DNA from: Caldifarciminota bacterium
GTDB lineage: Bacteria; Hydrothermota; Tepidihabitantia; B3-TA06; JALVRC01
Length of the DNA stretch: 7,385 bases
NCBI GenBank assembly: GCA_027025255.1
Contig: JALVRC010000013.1
Span: 1 to 7,385, forward strand
Reading direction: 5' to 3'
Every line of letters starts with the position of its first letter. Position 1 is the stretch's first letter. The notes beneath the pieces were generated by a model that was not told the origin of the DNA, searched no databases, and worked only from the letters and a program-made list of their open reading frames with translations. Made by a program: the position numbers and the translations under genes. This document shows, piece after piece, positions 5,549-7,385 of this stretch.

Positions 5549-7015
5549 TTATAATTTTGTTTCTTTAAGATTGTTAAGACGTCTCATAGCATTATATTTA
5601 GTATAAATTTTTTCAGCCTTTAAAAAATATTCTTTTTCTTTATACACTTCAAACAGAGTTTTAAAGAAGTCTCCCTTATATATTTCTGGCAAATCTTTTA
5701 AATTATTTTTAATCATTTTTATAGGTTCTACTATTTTATCTTTATTAAATAAACTGAAAAAATAAGCCTTTTTAGAAAGAAAATCAAGAAGAACAATTTT
5801 GTTAAATATATTTCTTTCGTCTGTGATTTGAATAATCCTTTTAAGATTCTCATAATCTTCTTGTTTTATACATATATCAGCAAAAGTATTATATGCTTCA
5901 TACAAAGAGGCATTGTCTCCCTTTGACTTGAGATTCTCTATAAGGGTTAGTATTTTTTGTTTAGCCAAAATAATCCTTTTTTGGGTTATTAACAGCTTAA
6001 CCTGATATAAATCAATTATATCTTTTTCAGGAATGCTTTCCCCCATATTCTTTATTATATTATACGCTTTATTGAACCAATGTTCCGTTTTCTCCACTTC
6101 GTTATATTCTAAGTAGTTAATGCCAAAAAACAACATGGTAGGAAACCAAAAAATATCCCCTTCCTTTATTATGCCTTTTTTGGTATTATTTATTCTATTT
6201 AAAAGCTTTAATGATTTGTCAAAAGTTCCTGAAAGAGTCAAATATTCAACAAAAATATCCATTGCATATAATACATTAGGATGAGTATGAGGGAAATTCT
6301 TATTTAATATTTTGATTGCTTTTACTAAATTATTCCCAGCATCAACAAATTCTCCCCTATATATATTTAAATGCGCTAAATTAAGGTAATCTTGACCAAC
6401 AAGAGGATGATTGTTCCCATATATTTGTAGTTTTTTTTCTAAAGATTTATTTAAATAAAAATTTGCCTCTTTCCATTTTCCTATTATTTGATACGTAACT
6501 GCAAGATTGGAATAAATAGAGGCGATTTCTGGAAAATCGTCTCCGAATAAATTCTTTTTAATTTCAAGAGCTTTTTTTAAGACTTCTTCAATTCGTCTAT
6601 AATTCCCTCTTGCATAGAAAATTGCAGAAATCGATTTATAAATATCTGCTATTTTAGGATGATTCATTCCTGAAAGATCTTTCTGTAATTTTATGGCTTC
6701 AACATAATATTTCTCTGACATTTCTAAGTTGTTTAGTCTATAGGAAACATCTGCAAGTTGGGTATACAGATTAACTATTTTTGAATGTTTAAGCCCGTAT
6801 ATTTTTCTTGCATAACTTAAAGTTAATTTGTAGTATTCAAATTCTTTCTGGAAATCTCCCAGTAGGTGTTGTAATCTACCCTTAAGAAAGAAAAGTTCAT
6901 GTTGGAATTCAAAAAGATGATTCTCTGTTATTTCTTTTTGAATTTCTTTTATTAATTTAATGGCTTTTTCTTGTTCACCTAAATCCAACAAAGGTTTAGT
7001 TAATTCAATTTTTAT
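5549..7015 (-). CDS. Kinesin-light-chain-type TPR repeat protein, function unknown
   Basis: This gene encodes about 480-490 residues of alpha-helical repeats. Numbered from the TTG at 6991, five repeat starts lie exactly 42 residues apart: HS (69), HP (111), FP (153), HP (195) and HP (237). Each is followed by a tetratricopeptide pair such as YSNLAVTYQIIGKWKEANFY. This is the 42-residue TPR spacing of kinesin light chain. The half after about residue 270 is more diverged, with one further TPR-like unit near 360-386. No signal peptide, membrane segment, helix-turn-helix or catalytic domain is visible, so a protein-binding scaffold is the most that can be inferred. The start is unsure. TTG at 6991 has no ribosome site, whereas AGAGGT at 7030-7025 precedes ATA codons at 7021 and 7015 in the same open frame; 7015 is used here. 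The gene follows serS at once. Sampled stretches have 13-28% GC, far below serS. Confidence 0.85.
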   Translation of the reverse strand: MKIELTKPLLDLGEQEKAIKLIKEIQKEITENHLFEFQHELFFLKGRLQHLLGDFQKEFEYYKLTLSYARKIYGLKHSKIVNLYTQLADVSYRLNNLEMSEKYYVEAIKLQKDLSGMNHPKIADIYKSISAIFYARGNYRRIEEVLKKALEIKKNLFGDDFPEIASIYSNLAVTYQIIGKWKEANFYLNKSLEKKLQIYGNNHPLVGQDYLNLAHLNIYRGEFVDAGNNLVKAIKILNKNFPHTHPNVLYAMDIFVEYLTLSGTFDKSLKLLNRINNTKKGIIKEGDIFWFPTMLFFGINYLEYNEVEKTEHWFNKAYNIIKNMGESIPEKDIIDLYQVKLLITQKRIILAKQKILTLIENLKSKGDNASLYEAYNTFADICIKQEDYENLKRIIQITDERNIFNKIVLLDFLSKKAYFFSLFNKDKIVEPIKMIKNNLKDLPEIYKGDFFKTLFEVYKEKEYFLKAEKIYTKYNAMRRLNNLKETKL

Positions 7016-7017
7016 TT

Positions 7018-7385
7018 TTATACTACCTCTTTTTTTCTGGGCTGTATAAATTCTTTTGGTGCGGCGTCAAAGAGGTTAAGGTATTTTCTGAGTACCTTTG
7101 GGATGGTAATCCAGCCATCTTCGTCTTGGTTATTTTCCATGATTGCGGTTATTGCGCGTGTTGTAGCGATAGCGGTTGAGTTCAAGGTATGTACGAAGCC
7201 TTTAGCTGGGTGTCCTCTTTTATCTGTGTATCTTATATTTAACCGTACTGACTGGTAGTCGGTGCAGTTGCTGCAAGAGACCATTTCTCTAAATTTACCT
7301 TGGCCTGGCATCCACACTTCTAGGTCATATTTTTTAGCTGCCACAACGCCGATATCGCCGGTGCAAATATTTACTACGCGGTATG
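7018..7385 (-). CDS. serS: Seryl-tRNA synthetase, C-terminal part, 5' end beyond window
   Basis: The frame is open to the window edge and gives the last 121 residues of class IIa seryl-tRNA synthetase, which charges tRNA-Ser with serine in the cytosol. The order of conserved stretches fits the catalytic core: CTGDIGVVAAKKYDLEVWMP, then REMVSCSNCTDYQSVRLNIR, then class II motif 3 in HTLNSTAIATTRAITAIMEN with its arginine, then QDEDGWITIPKVLRKYL at the C-terminus. The motif-3 variant NSTAIATTR replaces the commoner NGSGLAVGR; I recall similar 'NSTAIAT' forms in other SerS proteins. An internal GTG at 7344 is not the start, because homology continues upstream of it. By hand count, 7021-7380 is about 44% GC, well above the neighbouring genes. 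The stop TAA overlaps or abuts the probable start of the TPR gene. Confidence 0.96.
   Translation of the reverse strand, partial: YRVVNICTGDIGVVAAKKYDLEVWMPGQGKFREMVSCSNCTDYQSVRLNIRYTDKRGHPAKGFVHTLNSTAIATTRAITAIMENNQDEDGWITIPKVLRKYLNLFDAAPKEFIQPRKKEVV
7025..7030 (-). promoter_or_regulatory. Ribosome binding site that bears on the TPR gene start
   Basis: AGAGGT on the minus strand lies in the last codons of serS. From its GAGG the first ATA (7021-7019, overlapping the serS stop as ATAA) is 4 bases away, the second ATA (7015-7013) 10 bases, and the ATT at 7009 16 bases. The only canonical start, TTG at 6991, is over 30 bases away. The position favours an AUA start, but the codon itself argues against it. 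Confidence 0.45.

Noticed and set aside
7018..7344. Stand-alone 108-residue gene starting at GTG 7344
   Set aside because: SerS homology (CTGDIGV) continues in frame upstream to the window edge; it is the tail of a longer gene.

Overview
The window comes from a low-GC bacterium. Its genes encode peptidoglycan synthesis (MurA), the MEP isoprenoid pathway (IspG), an HU/IHF-type DNA-binding protein and a membrane-bound pyrophosphatase of the K+-dependent type common in anaerobes. I cannot name the phylum; an uncultured anaerobic lineage would fit. All genes lie on the minus strand, so transcription runs from high to low coordinates. There is almost no intergenic DNA: the longest gap is about 97 bp (5452 to 5549).

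Region by region, in transcription order. (1) 7385-7018: the C-terminal part of seryl-tRNA synthetase, cut by the window edge and clearly GC-richer than the rest. (2) About 7015-5549: a kinesin-light-chain-type TPR protein of unknown function, overlapping or abutting serS. (3) 5517-5490: a promoter with both hexamers at consensus. (4) 5452-3371 hppA; 3356-3054 an HU/IHF-family gene; 3051-2959 a 30-residue, very basic ribosomal protein of the bS22/mS38 (COX24) type; 2952-2879 tRNA-Arg(CCG); about 2872-1607 murA; about 1610-591 ispG; 594-1 a histidine-phosphatase gene running off the window. Spacings of a few bases, and several 4-base stop/start overlaps, suggest that group (4) is one polycistron with a tRNA embedded in it.

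The most unusual signal is in the start codons. Reading homology upstream of the first ATG shows that murA and ispG both have conserved N-termini in frame. In each case an in-frame stop precedes the coding region and no ATG, GTG or TTG lies in between. Both must therefore start at AUU/AUA (murA) or CUG/AUU/AUA (ispG), unless the sequence has errors. The TPR gene may be a third case. murA also begins only six bases after the tRNA 3' end and has no visible Shine-Dalgarno sequence, so tRNA processing would leave it almost leaderless. A caller restricted to ATG/GTG/TTG would truncate murA by about 53 residues, removing the active-site Lys-Asn pair, and IspG by at least 16.

The other genes are housekeeping: translation (serS, tRNA-Arg, bS22-like), nucleoid structure (HU), energy coupling (hppA), and envelope and isoprenoid synthesis (murA, ispG). 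No mobile element, CRISPR array or defence system was seen.
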